Counted from the stretch's first letter, positions 52,880 to 62,083 are shown. The stretch is DNA of 64,000 bases from Hyphomicrobiales bacterium (GCA_900466605.1 UBMU01000016.1:276760-340759), one strand, 5' to 3'. Numbers and translations: made by a program. Notes: a model not told the origin generated them from the sequence alone.

Positions 52880-54778
52880 TCAGATCTGCGCGCCACGTGC
52901 CTTCGTTGTGGCATCGAACGCCTTCTTCACGTAGGCGTCACGGCCGTAAACGTCATCGAAATACTGCACGACGCCATCCTTGTTCGGCCAGGCAGTGAAG
53001 TAAGCCACGTATACCGGAATTTTCTGCGGAACCTGCATGGCGTGGTTCTTGCCGGTGGCAATCTCCTTACCGATCTGCTCCACCGATGTATTCAGGACAG
53101 CCGCTGCCATGGCCCGCGGCTCGGCAAGGCGCACACAACCGTGGCTGAGAGCACGCATGTCGCGCTTGAAGAAGCTCTTCGAGGGCGTGTCATGCATGTA
53201 GATCGCATGGGCGTTCGGGAAAAGGATCTTGAGCTCGCCCAGAGCATTGTCATCGCTCGGCGGCTGACGCACGGAGACGTTGGTCGTTGAGCCGTACCAA
53301 TCCACGCTGGACGATGCCACGGCGCGACCGCCGACCGTTACTTCATAGCCCATCCGGTCGAGATAGCTCGGGTCCGAGCGCAGGCGTGGCAGCATTTCAT
53401 TGATGATGATCGATTGCGGCACGCCCCAGAAGGGGTTGAACTCGACCGTCTCGATCTGGTCCTGGAAGAAGAAGGTCTGATGTGAAGGCTGGCCGATCAC
53501 GACACGCATCGACAACTGTTCCTTGTTGTCGTTGTGGTAGTATACCATGTAGGCTGGCTGATTGATGAAGACATAGCGCGAGCCGAGGTCGGCCGGCAGC
53601 CAACGCGCCTGCTCCAAGGCAACGACCAGCTTCTCGACTTTCGACACGTTGCTGTCGCCGCCGATCATGGCGCGGACCGTCGCTTGGCCAACGACGCCAT
53701 CCGGCTTCAGTCCATGTTCCTTCTGAAATCCTTCGACGAGCGCAACGATCTCCGGCGAGTATTCGGTGCTGCCCGTATAGCCCGAAAGCGTTGCCGCATT
53801 CTCAGCCTTGAGCGCGGCCGAGCCGTGCTTGTCGATCGCCTTCACGATGTTCGGGATTTCAGGCGAGTTGTCGCCGGGACGAAGCAGACCGCTCAGGACG
53901 ATATTGATACGGTCGTCGCTCGCGCCCTCGGCGCGCAGCTTTGCCAGTTCACCCCGGAGCGCAACGAACTCCGACCCATCGGGAGTGCGGCTTCTTAGAT
54001 AGGCTGCAGCATCCGGGCTCATGCGAGCGAGCTTCAGAACCGGAGCAAGGTTCACGTCTTTACGCTTGAAATCGTGATAACCGGAGAGCTTGTTTGGATC
54101 GACACGACCGCGAACGGTATCCTGCACATAGGCGAGCACCTTGGCAGAAAGCTCCAGTTCGAACTGCGTCAGGGCGCGATCGCGGACCGCCGGATCCGGA
54201 TTTGTCGGATCCTCGCTCGGCAGCTGGACGGCATAGTCGGCCGGATCAAGACCCACCGATTCTGCATCCGCCAGTACGGCAATGACCGCCTTGGCACGAT
54301 CGTTCACATCCGTTCCGGCGAGCCAGACCAGCGGATTCTTCATGTCGCCGTAGTAGGCTTCAAGCGCCTTGGCGACTTCGACAGGGGCACGCACCTTCGC
54401 CTCGATAAGGAAGCGGCGCTGTACCGAAGGCGTCGTCTCGGTCGCGGCCGATGCATCCGCAACAGCCCCAGTCACGACGGGATCGGTAAACTTTCCGGTA
54501 TCGACGAAACGCATCGCGTCGGGCTGGTATGTGTAGTAGCGCGGGCTTGAAACCTTTGGCAGCGGAGCATCCGGAGCCGACTGAAGGAGTGCCGGAACCG
54601 ATGCCCTCGGATTGACAATTGTGCTCTGGGTCCGAGCGCGATCCCCACGGATCATATCCATCAAGGTATAAGCATGCGCGGGCGCGACGCCCATCGCCGC
54701 CATGCCACAGGAAAGCGCTAGTGCGGAGGCCGCACCTTTGAAAAGGAATGTCATGCTTTTATCCAGTCCCAGTGTCAT
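52880..54778 (-). CDS. Large L,D-transpeptidase (YcbB/LdtD-like)
   Basis: Forms 3-3 crosslinks in peptidoglycan in the periplasm. The 632 residues have a signal peptide (ending near APAHA), a scaffold region, a peptidoglycan-binding domain (about 330-380; IVALVEGFQKEHGLKPDGVVGQATVRAMI), and a C-terminal YkuD catalytic domain. Its nucleophile is Cys548 in SHGCVRLAEP; the preceding HDTPSKSFF is also conserved. Order and length match YcbB. Start uncertain: ATGs at 54823, 54778 and 54754 all precede the signal. Polar-growing Rhizobiales are rich in 3-3 crosslinks, giving it a likely role in pole synthesis. Confidence 0.92.
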   Translation of the reverse strand: MTLGLDKSMTFLFKGAASALALSCGMAAMGVAPAHAYTLMDMIRGDRARTQSTIVNPRASVPALLQSAPDAPLPKVSSPRYYTYQPDAMRFVDTGKFTDPVVTGAVADASAATETTPSVQRRFLIEAKVRAPVEVAKALEAYYGDMKNPLVWLAGTDVNDRAKAVIAVLADAESVGLDPADYAVQLPSEDPTNPDPAVRDRALTQFELELSAKVLAYVQDTVRGRVDPNKLSGYHDFKRKDVNLAPVLKLARMSPDAAAYLRSRTPDGSEFVALRGELAKLRAEGASDDRINIVLSGLLRPGDNSPEIPNIVKAIDKHGSAALKAENAATLSGYTGSTEYSPEIVALVEGFQKEHGLKPDGVVGQATVRAMIGGDSNVSKVEKLVVALEQARWLPADLGSRYVFINQPAYMVYYHNDNKEQLSMRVVIGQPSHQTFFFQDQIETVEFNPFWGVPQSIIINEMLPRLRSDPSYLDRMGYEVTVGGRAVASSSVDWYGSTTNVSVRQPPSDDNALGELKILFPNAHAIYMHDTPSKSFFKRDMRALSHGCVRLAEPRAMAAAVLNTSVEQIGKEIATGKNHAMQVPQKIPVYVAYFTAWPNKDGVVQYFDDVYGRDAYVKKAFDATTKARGAQI

Positions 54779-55152
54779 GCTGTCTTCAAATCGCGGGCGA
54801 ACCCGCCTCAGAACTCGTTTCATCCGGCGCCAGCGTCACATGGCAGAAACCAGCCTCACCCGCCAGCCTCGGCCAACTCAACTCGAAGTAAGGCATCAAA
54901 CGCCTTCGCCGACCCCCAGTTCACACAAAATTATGAAATTATTGGTTAATTTTTTACTTTATTTTCGCTCTCAGACACAGTGGCCAAAAAGCCGCTGAAA
55001 GATAAAAATTCGGCCGTGTCCAAAAGATCACTGATCGCCGCCAACAACATGAATGTCGCACTCATATTTGCATTCCGAACGGTTTTCTTCAGCGCGTTTC
55101 AGACCTATAAGACCGCATCTCTGAGAGACACCCGCGATAGAAAGGCATGGCC
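54779..55152. other. Intergenic region between the L,D-transpeptidase gene and fumC
   Basis: A 374-bp divergent promoter region with an AT-rich core around 54935-54970. I see no gene, clear operator or RNA structure. An in-frame extension of the transpeptidase to 54823 is possible. Confidence 0.5.
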
Positions 55153-56544
55153 ATGACCTCCACCCGCACCGAGACCGATACATTCGGCCCGATCGAAGTT
55201 CAAACCGATAAGTACTGGGGCGCTCAGGCGCAACGCTCGCTGGGCAACTTCAAAATCGGTGGGGAAAAGCAGCCGCTTTCGATCGTGCGTGCGCTCGGCA
55301 TCGTCAAGCAAGCGGCGGCGCGCGCCAACATGGCGCTTGGTCAGCTCGATCCGGCGATCGGCAACCCCATCGTCGATGCGGCACAGGAAGTCATCGACGG
55401 CAAGCTCGACGACCACTTCCCTCTGGTCGTCTGGCAGACCGGCTCGGGCACCCAGTCGAACATGAATGCCAACGAGGTGATCTCCAACCGCGCAATCGAA
55501 ATGCTCGGTGGCGTGATGGGATCGAAGAAGCCGGTCCATCCCAACGACCACGTCAATATGAGCCAGTCGTCGAACGACACATATCCGACGGCCATGCACA
55601 TCGCCTGCGCCGAGGAAATCGTCCGCCACCTGCTCCCGAGCCTGAAGCACCTCCACGCGGCCCTCGACATGAAGGTCACCGAGTTCAGCCACATCATCAA
55701 GATCGGCCGCACGCATACACAGGATGCAACGCCGCTGACGCTCGGACAGGAGTTTTCGGGCTACGCGGCACAGGTCGGCTCCGCCATCAAGCGTATCGAG
55801 ATGACACTCCCGGGCCTTTGCGAACTCGCCCAGGGCGGAACAGCAGTCGGCACCGGTCTCAACGCTCCGGTCGGCTTTGCAGAAAAGGTCGCCGACGAGA
55901 TTGCCGAGATCACCGGCCTTCCTTTCGTCACGGCCCCGAACAAGTTCGAAGCACTCGCCGCTCATGACTCCATGGTGTTCAGTCACGGCGCCATCAACGC
56001 TGCTGCCGCCGCCCTCTTCAAGATCGCCAACGATATTCGCCTGCTGGGCTCCGGGCCTCGTTCCGGCCTTGGTGAGCTCGCCCTTCCCGAGAACGAGCCG
56101 GGCTCCTCGATCATGCCTGGCAAGGTCAATCCGACACAGTGCGAGGCCCTCACCCAAGTCTGCATTCACATCTTCGGCAACAACACTGCCCTTACCTTCG
56201 CCGACAGCCAGGGGCACTTCGAACTCAACGTCTACAATCCGATGATGGCCTATAATTTCCTTCAGTCGGTACAGCTGCTCGGCGATGCCGCCGTCTCCTT
56301 CACCGACAACTGCGTTGTCGGCATCGAGGCCCGCGAGGACAACATCAAGGCCGGCCTCGAGCGTTCGCTGATGCTGGTCACGGCACTTGCTCCGAAGATC
56401 GGCTATGACAATGCCGCCAAGATCGCCAAGACCGCGCACAAGAACGGCACGACCCTGAAGGAAGAGGCACTGGCTAGCGGTCTCGTCACCGTTGAGGAAT
56501 ACGACACGATCGTTCGCCCCGAAGCGATGATCGGCCCGAAATAA
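55153..56544 (+). CDS. fumC: Class II fumarate hydratase
   Basis: Iron-free, oxygen-stable fumarase of the TCA cycle, a 463-residue homotetramer subunit. The family signature GSSIMPGKVNP is at about 317-327, with SGTQSNMNANEVI and HPNDHVNMSQSSND typical of fumarases. AGAAAGG precedes tandem ATGs at 55147 and 55153; the second has proper spacing. A terminator follows, then a class I fumarase on the same strand. Confidence 0.97.
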   Translation: MTSTRTETDTFGPIEVQTDKYWGAQAQRSLGNFKIGGEKQPLSIVRALGIVKQAAARANMALGQLDPAIGNPIVDAAQEVIDGKLDDHFPLVVWQTGSGTQSNMNANEVISNRAIEMLGGVMGSKKPVHPNDHVNMSQSSNDTYPTAMHIACAEEIVRHLLPSLKHLHAALDMKVTEFSHIIKIGRTHTQDATPLTLGQEFSGYAAQVGSAIKRIEMTLPGLCELAQGGTAVGTGLNAPVGFAEKVADEIAEITGLPFVTAPNKFEALAAHDSMVFSHGAINAAAAALFKIANDIRLLGSGPRSGLGELALPENEPGSSIMPGKVNPTQCEALTQVCIHIFGNNTALTFADSQGHFELNVYNPMMAYNFLQSVQLLGDAAVSFTDNCVVGIEAREDNIKAGLERSLMLVTALAPKIGYDNAAKIAKTAHKNGTTLKEEALASGLVTVEEYDTIVRPEAMIGPK

Positions 56545-56572
56545 ATCGGCCGCCGAGCCTCATCGAAAAGCC

Positions 56573-56606
56573 AAACACCGCCCTGCTCACGGCGGTGTTT
56601 TCTTAT
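56573..56606 (+). terminator. Intrinsic terminator of fumC
   Basis: AAACACCGCC (56573-56582) pairs with GGCGGTGTTT (56591-56600), 8-nt loop, T-rich tail. It separates the two fumarase genes. Confidence 0.88.
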
Positions 56607-56704
56607 ATTTTCCTGACAAAAACAGACAGGTTTTAGAATTATTGCAATTGCGAAGACGCCCGAATAGACCATCTGCGATTTCGGTCCGCATGAAAGGTCC
56701 CTCG

Positions 56705-58312
56705 ATGGCTGACGATCTTTTCCCCCTCAGCAAAGACTCCACTCCATACCGCAAGATCAGCAGCGACTACGTCTCCGTCGACAGCTTCAAGGGACAGGAC
56801 ATCCTGACCGTGGAGCCCGAGGGCATTCGCCTGCTTGCAGAAACAGCCTTTGCCGACATCAACCATCTCCTGCGACCCGGCCACCTCAAGCAACTCGCGT
56901 CGATCCTCGACGATCCCGAGGCAACCGACAACGACCGTTTTGTGGCTTATGACCTGCTGAAGAACGCCAACATCGCCGCTGGCGGTGTGCTGCCGATGTG
57001 CCAGGATACCGGCACCGCGATCATCATGGGTAAGAAAGGCCGCCGCGTCTGGACCGAGGGCGAGGACTATTCGGCACTCGCCAGAGGCGTCATGGACGCC
57101 TACGAGAAGAAGAACCTGCGCTACTCGCAGCTGGCCCCCGTAAAGATGTTCGAAGAAAAGAACACCAAGAACAACCTGCCGGCCCAGATCGACATCTATG
57201 AGGACGGCACCGACGACTATAACTTCCTCTTCGTAGCCAAGGGTGGCGGCTCCGCCAACAAGACCTTTCTTTATCAGGGCACGCCGTCGCTTTTGACGCA
57301 TGACCGCATGATCGACTTCCTTAAGGAGAAGATCCTTACCTTAGGGACCGCAGCCTGTCCGCCCTATCATCTCGCGGTCGTCATCGGCGGCACGTCCGCC
57401 GAGATGAACCTGAAGACCGTGAAGCTCGCTTCTACGCGCTACCTCGACGATCTGCCGACCGAAGGCTCTGCCAGCGGCCATGCTTTCCGCGATCTCGAAA
57501 TGGAAAAGGAGATCCACAAGCTTACGCAGCAGATGGGCGTCGGCGCTCAGTTCGGTGGCAAGTATTTCTGTCATGATGTTCGCGTCATACGCTTGCCGCG
57601 CCACGGTGCTTCGCTGCCGATCGGCCTTGGCGTCTCCTGTTCCGCCGACCGCCAGGCCAAGGGCAAGATCACGCGTGACGGTATATTTATCGAGCAACTG
57701 GAAACGGATCCCTCGAAATACATGCCTGAGATCGACGAGTCGAAGTTGTCGGACTCGATGGTCCGTATCGACCTTAACCAGCCGATGTCCGGCATCCTTG
57801 CCGAACTCACCAAGCATCCCGTCAAGACGCGACTGTCGCTGACGGGAACGATCATCGTCGCGCGCGACCTTGCCCATGCAAAGATCCGCGAACGGCTGGA
57901 AAAGGGCGAAGGAATGCCCGAATACATGAAGAACCATCCGGTTTATTACGCCGGTCCGGCCAAGACCCCGGCAGGTTATGCTTCCGGCTCCTTTGGCCCA
58001 ACCACGGCCGGCCGTATGGATTCCTACGTCGATCAGTTCCAATCTTTCGGCGGGTCTATGGTGATGCTTGCCAAGGGCAACCGTTCACGCACCGTGCGCG
58101 AGGCCTGCAAGAAGCATGGTGGCTTCTACCTCGGCTCCATCGGTGGGCCGGCCGCGCGGCTGGCGCAGGACTGCATCAAGAAGGTCGAGGTACTGGAATA
58201 TCCGGAACTCGGCATGGAAGCCGTGTGGAAGATCGAAGTCGAGGATTTCCCGGCTTTCATCGTCACCGACGACAAGGGCAACGACTTCTTCCAGGAATTC
58301 AACCTCGGCTGA
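56705..58312 (+). CDS. Class I (iron-sulfur) fumarate hydratase
   Basis: Oxygen-sensitive [4Fe-4S] fumarase of 535 residues, like FumA/FumB. Candidate cluster cysteines are C99 (PMCQDTG), C218 (TAACPPYHL) and C312 (GVSCSADRQAKG), each six residues below the E. coli FumA positions. The C-terminal beta domain (ALKDLAHAKI-like DLAHAKIRERLEKGE, KTPAGYASGSFGPTTAGRMDSYVD) is complete. The ATG at 56705 with GAAAGG upstream is preferred over upstream codons. It is separated from fumC by a terminator, so the two may be regulated independently. Confidence 0.95.
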   Translation: MADDLFPLSKDSTPYRKISSDYVSVDSFKGQDILTVEPEGIRLLAETAFADINHLLRPGHLKQLASILDDPEATDNDRFVAYDLLKNANIAAGGVLPMCQDTGTAIIMGKKGRRVWTEGEDYSALARGVMDAYEKKNLRYSQLAPVKMFEEKNTKNNLPAQIDIYEDGTDDYNFLFVAKGGGSANKTFLYQGTPSLLTHDRMIDFLKEKILTLGTAACPPYHLAVVIGGTSAEMNLKTVKLASTRYLDDLPTEGSASGHAFRDLEMEKEIHKLTQQMGVGAQFGGKYFCHDVRVIRLPRHGASLPIGLGVSCSADRQAKGKITRDGIFIEQLETDPSKYMPEIDESKLSDSMVRIDLNQPMSGILAELTKHPVKTRLSLTGTIIVARDLAHAKIRERLEKGEGMPEYMKNHPVYYAGPAKTPAGYASGSFGPTTAGRMDSYVDQFQSFGGSMVMLAKGNRSRTVREACKKHGGFYLGSIGGPAARLAQDCIKKVEVLEYPELGMEAVWKIEVEDFPAFIVTDDKGNDFFQEFNLG

Positions 58313-58800
58313 TCGACGTCAATGGATCGCCGCGGTTGCCCGATGGTCAGCCGCGGCGCTGTCGATCTGGTTTGCTATGTCAGCAACACTCAGCACCCCC
58401 ACCGCCTTCACTTTTGCCGGATCAGCGCGAGAGATCGTGCGATGACGACAGCAACGACCACGCCAAGGTGGGATACGGCCGTTAGCTGGGCCGGAAGACA
58501 ACGTGCACCCACTCGCCGAACAGGCCGACCAGTCGATGCCGTTTGTCAACAAACCAGGGACAATTGAAGAGCAGTAAGCGTATTTTCTTGCATTTTGTTT
58601 GGATACACTCGCGCATAAGGAGCACCAATTCTTATGCTTGCGCAAATTCACAGATAAAAATCAATGCGATGCGCAAATGACGGAGAAGAGGAGATAAATT
58701 TCACATGTAATCATTGGTATATCCCCTCTTAATCATTTCCCAATATTTGTAAGCTAATCAATTAAAGACTGCATTTGACATTTAATTGAGGAGTAGTCGC
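58313..58800. other. AT-rich 488-bp intergenic region upstream of the GGDEF gene
   Basis: Contains several inverted repeats: CGCCGCGG/CCGCGGCG (58328-58335, 58351-58358) just after the fumarase; GCATAAG/CTTATGC (58613-58619, 58631-58637); and an 11-bp imperfect pair AAGAGGAGATA/TATCCCCTCTT (58686-58696, 58720-58730). No T-run follows the first. A 110-codon minus-strand frame here is not convincing. Probably a regulatory leader of the GGDEF gene. Confidence 0.45.
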
Positions 58801-59871
58801 ATGACGACGGCCGCAGCGCCAACGAAGGCGCAGGTTCCCGACGTGGCAGGTCAGATCACGTTCGCCATGCGCTCCATGGGCATTGCTCCTATCCCGCGCA
58901 ACTACGAGCTGTTCTACGAAGCCTACATCGGCTCCAATCCTGCACTGACTCGAGATCTGGCCGCACTCGGCAGCCAGGCGACACAGGAAGAACTGGACGC
59001 ACTCGGGGCACAATACTTTGCGCACAGCCCTGCCCGCGTATTTGACGATGCTCACGGCCGCATAGCGACTGAACTGGAAACACTGTTGCGTGTCCTGCGC
59101 CAGGAACAGACATCGTTGGAAAGCTACAACAAGCTGCTCGGCGAGACCTACAAGCGGATCAGCTCAAAGAACCACACCAGCGTCGAGCTTATCGAAAGCG
59201 CCCTCACCCTGCTGACCGAGGCAACCGGCGACACCATGGCGCATGGTGAACGCACGGTTGAGAACGTCGTCCAGCGTTCGCAGGAAATGGATCAGGTCCG
59301 CAAGGAGCTCGACGAATACAAACGCATCGCCAACACTGACTCCTTGACGCGCCTTTCGAACCGCCGTGCCTTCGACGACCGCCTGGCGGCCGTCTTCAAC
59401 AATCCGGCCATGCGTCCCGTCACCGCACTCGTGCTCGCCGATATCGACAATTTCAAGAAGATCAACGACACTTACGGTCATCCGGTCGGTGACAAGATCC
59501 TTGCGACCGTTGCCTCGGTCATTCGGGCCAACGTCCGCCGCGACGTTTTCGTCGCCCGTACTGGCGGCGAGGAGTTCGCACTGATCATCGAAGGCAACAC
59601 GGCCGAGGAAGTGATGGGCGCAGCCGAACGCATCCGTCGGACGCTGGAAACGACCCCCTTCACGAACTCACGCACCAGGATCAATTACGGACCTGTCACG
59701 GTTTCGGTCGGTGTGTGCATGGCATCCTACGCCGAAGACGCGGGCGAGCTCTATCATAAGGCCGACGTGGCGCTCTACGGCGCCAAAAATTCCGGCCGCA
59801 ACTGCAGCATCCTTTTCGAAGATGGCATGCAGAAAGACTTCACGAAGAGCTGGCTGATCTACAAGGGGTAA
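58801..59871 (+). CDS. GGDEF-domain diguanylate cyclase
   Basis: Predicted cyclic di-GMP synthase of 356 residues, soluble. An N-terminal helical sensor-like region (about 1-165) reads IPRNYELFYEAYIGSNPALTRDLAAL and TLLTEATGDTMAHGERTVE. The GGDEF domain (about 180-345) has DSLTRLSNRRAFDDRL, DIDNFKKINDTYGHPVGD and the active-site GGEEF in ARTGGEEFALI, so it should be active. The autoinhibitory RxxD site expected five residues before GGEEF is not there. The ATG at 58801 has GAGGAG 7 nt upstream. Input signal unknown. Confidence 0.92.
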   Translation: MTTAAAPTKAQVPDVAGQITFAMRSMGIAPIPRNYELFYEAYIGSNPALTRDLAALGSQATQEELDALGAQYFAHSPARVFDDAHGRIATELETLLRVLRQEQTSLESYNKLLGETYKRISSKNHTSVELIESALTLLTEATGDTMAHGERTVENVVQRSQEMDQVRKELDEYKRIANTDSLTRLSNRRAFDDRLAAVFNNPAMRPVTALVLADIDNFKKINDTYGHPVGDKILATVASVIRANVRRDVFVARTGGEEFALIIEGNTAEEVMGAAERIRRTLETTPFTNSRTRINYGPVTVSVGVCMASYAEDAGELYHKADVALYGAKNSGRNCSILFEDGMQKDFTKSWLIYKG

Positions 59872-59950
59872 ATCGCGACGGCACAGGTGGGTTGTGACAT
59901 CACCGCCTTGCCTACGGAGTATCGTCCAGGATTTTCCAGCCCTTTGTGCG

Positions 59951-60562
59951 TTACCACATGGTCTTGGCCGCGCGCTGCGGCCATTCGCGATCGTAGGTTT
60001 CGTAGTCGAAATCCCCGGCTGCCGCCTTGAGCATCAATCCCGGCGTCGGCAGGCTCTTCGGATCGACGAACGTTTCCGGGTTCCATAGCTCCGAACGGAT
60101 CAACGCGCGGGCGCACTGGAAGTAGACTTCATCGATCGTGATGACAATCACTGTCCGCGGATGCCTTCCCTCCATCTCGAAGCTGGAAAGGATCACTTCA
60201 TCGTTTGTCACGACACCACGCCCGTTTATGCGCATCGTGGTATTCGAGCCGGGAATGAGGAACATCAGCGCCAGACGCGGGTCGCGCACGATGTTCGAAA
60301 GCGAGTCGACACGATTGTTGCCGCGCCAGTCCGGCAGGTGCAGGGTCCGCGAGTCGATGATGCGCACGACACCGCCAATATCGCCGCGCGGCGAACAATC
60401 GAGACCTTCCGGTCCAACCGTCGCAAGCGCCACGAACGGAGAAGCCTCAATCATCTCGCGATAGAGTGGCGTCAGATAGTCAGTCACCTTCGCCACGGAT
60501 GCCTGCGTCAGCCCGCCAGCGTAGATCGCCGCGAGCTCTTCCACCGTCTCGATGATTTTCAT
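59951..60562 (-). CDS. Pyridoxamine 5'-phosphate oxidase-fold FMN-binding protein
   Basis: A 203-residue split-barrel flavoprotein, resembling the MSMEG_1061-type family. Visible features are SPFVALATVGPEGLDCSPRGD (first barrel strands), LHLPDWRGNNRVDSLSNIV (FMN phosphate region), LALMFLIPGSNTTMRINGRG and VYFQCARALIRSELW. GGGA precedes the ATG. It is not the vitamin B6 enzyme PdxH by motif; F420- or flavin-dependent reductase or a stress role is possible. Substrate unknown. Confidence 0.88.
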   Translation of the reverse strand: MKIIETVEELAAIYAGGLTQASVAKVTDYLTPLYREMIEASPFVALATVGPEGLDCSPRGDIGGVVRIIDSRTLHLPDWRGNNRVDSLSNIVRDPRLALMFLIPGSNTTMRINGRGVVTNDEVILSSFEMEGRHPRTVIVITIDEVYFQCARALIRSELWNPETFVDPKSLPTPGLMLKAAAGDFDYETYDREWPQRAAKTMW

Positions 60563-60611
60563 GATCGTCCCGCCGTGTTGTCGTGGCGGCCTTTAGCTGC
60601 CTAACGTGACG

Positions 60612-61565
60612 TTACAATGACACGCGCCGGGTAGGAAGAGCCAAAAGCGGAATGATCTCAGCATCTTTGCTGTGATCATTGAAGACAAGAAACTTCGTGA
60701 TCGCGTCCAGAACCGGTCGCGCTGCGACAATTCGACGGTGCCCGAAGCCATTCGCCCAGTGAAGTCGGACGGCATCGCCTGCCGCTGCATACCGCCGCGC
60801 GTGGCAGGGACTAACCTCCTTGTCGTCCTCTGCGTGCACGATCAGTAACGGCCGCTGGATCGCACCGGCCGCTCGGCTCGCGTCGAATTCCTCCAGTCTC
60901 CGACCGGTGATACGGTGCACTTCATTCTCCAGCATCTGCTGCGCAGACCGCCCGAGCCGGATCATCCTTCCAAAATCCTTGAAGAGCCAATGCATCTCGC
61001 TCGGCGAACCGATCAGCACCAGCTTTTCCGGCAGGACAGCTGCAACGGCCGGCAACATGCCCGCCGCCGCCACCATCAGCGCAGCGCCACCGAAGGAATG
61101 GCCGATGGCAGCATCGAAGGCGCCAAACCGACGCTCGGCCGCCGCGATGGTTTTAACCGCCATACCCATGTGAAGAGCTCGCCCGGAGGCACGTCCATGC
61201 CCAGGAAAATCGACAACGACGACCTCCGCGCCTGTCGCCGCCAGTGTCTCCACAAGATCGCCCATGTACGCGCTACTCGATCCCCAGCCGTGCGTCACGA
61301 GGTAGCGCGGGCGCGGCCCCAACGCGCCGCCGTTCAGCCGATAGGCATGCGCCCTGCCGCCGCCGGCCAGACGAAGCGTGAACCCCTCGGCTCCAGCAAG
61401 CTTGGCCAAACCAGCCGCATGTGCGACCTTCGCCTTCTCGCCTTTGGGCTTTGAGGAAGGCGTCAGGCAGAACAGACGGAACGCAACCTTCCCGGCGATA
61501 CGCGGCGAAACCGACTGCAGCAGCGAAAATCCGAGGCGGGTGACCTTCAGCGTAAAGTTTGTCAT
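60612..61565 (-). CDS. Alpha/beta hydrolase
   Basis: A 317-residue hydrolase. The oxyanion region YLVTHGWGSSSAYMGDL, nucleophile elbow AIGHSFGGAALM (GxSxG), acid in LLIVHAEDDKEVSP and catalytic His in ANGFGHRRIV complete a Ser-His-Asp triad. The N-terminal helix LGFSLLQSVSPRIAGKVAFRLF may associate with the membrane. The ATG at 61565 is used. It is divergent from a MarR regulator 45 bp away, and the shared region holds palindromic operators, so it is probably the regulator's target. Substrate unknown. Confidence 0.88.
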   Translation of the reverse strand: MTNFTLKVTRLGFSLLQSVSPRIAGKVAFRLFCLTPSSKPKGEKAKVAHAAGLAKLAGAEGFTLRLAGGGRAHAYRLNGGALGPRPRYLVTHGWGSSSAYMGDLVETLAATGAEVVVVDFPGHGRASGRALHMGMAVKTIAAAERRFGAFDAAIGHSFGGAALMVAAAGMLPAVAAVLPEKLVLIGSPSEMHWLFKDFGRMIRLGRSAQQMLENEVHRITGRRLEEFDASRAAGAIQRPLLIVHAEDDKEVSPCHARRYAAAGDAVRLHWANGFGHRRIVAARPVLDAITKFLVFNDHSKDAEIIPLLALPTRRVSL

Positions 61566-61581
61566 AGTGGGAATCCAACAA

Positions 61582-61617
61582 TGTTCAACACTGAACAATA
61601 AAGTACAACGATGAACA
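61582..61617. promoter_or_regulatory. Paired MarR-type operators between the hydrolase and marR genes
   Basis: Site 1 is the perfect palindrome TGTTCA-ACAC-TGAACA (61582-61597). Site 2 (61602-61617, AGTACAACGATGAACA) matches it at 12 of 16 positions, is offset by exactly 20 bp, and overlaps the marR start codon at 61611. This spacing, two helical turns, is typical of MarR-family autoregulation at divergent promoters. Confidence 0.6.
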
Positions 61618-62081
61618 AAAATCAATCCCTACCCTGGGATCACCCGCGTTTTCGCAGCTGGATCGCCGTCGCCCGCGCCTGCCAGCTTATGCAGCAGTCT
61701 CTCGGTCGCTCGCTCGCCGAACTCGAAATCAAGACGCCGCATCTCGACATTCTGATCAATCTTTACCGCTTCGAAGGCATCTCTCAGCAGGAACTGGCCC
61801 GCAAACTGCTGGTCGGCCGCTCAAACATGAGCATGTTGCTGCCGCAGATGGAAAAGCGTGGGCTCATCGAGCGGCGCGGCGATGAGAAGGACAAGCGCGT
61901 GTTGAGGCTGTTCCTGACGCCGGAAGGCCGCGAGGTTACAGAAAAGGCCATGGTCATCCAGACCGACCTCATCGAACGCGTGCTTTCTCCCGAACCGATT
62001 GAGCAATGCATGGCGATGGCCGAGTCGATGGAACGGATCATCCATGTTCTTCAGCAGGAGGATTTGGTCGACGAAGACTGA
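61611..62081 (+). CDS. MarR-family transcriptional regulator
   Basis: A 156-residue winged-helix regulator. The DNA-binding core is ISQQELARKLLVGRSNMSMLLPQMEKRGLIERRGDEKDKRVLRLFLTPEGRE (about 53-105), with the beta-wing R-x-x-D-x-K-D-K-R intact. Flanking helices form the dimer interface. It has one cysteine (C24), in the first helix. Divergent from an alpha/beta hydrolase gene; the 45-bp gap contains paired palindromes that probably mediate repression of both. Ligand unknown. A terminal acidic tail (DLVDED) follows. Confidence 0.93.
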   Translation: MNKNQSLPWDHPRFRSWIAVARACQLMQQSLGRSLAELEIKTPHLDILINLYRFEGISQQELARKLLVGRSNMSMLLPQMEKRGLIERRGDEKDKRVLRLFLTPEGREVTEKAMVIQTDLIERVLSPEPIEQCMAMAESMERIIHVLQQEDLVDED

Positions 62082-62083
62082 TC

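Noticed and set aside
58319..58651. A 110-codon minus-strand open frame between the fumarase and the GGDEF gene
   Set aside because: No ribosome binding site; the N-terminal half is Cys/Trp-rich and unlike a folded protein, and its 3' part spans an inverted repeat. It could be a gene remnant but the evidence is too weak.
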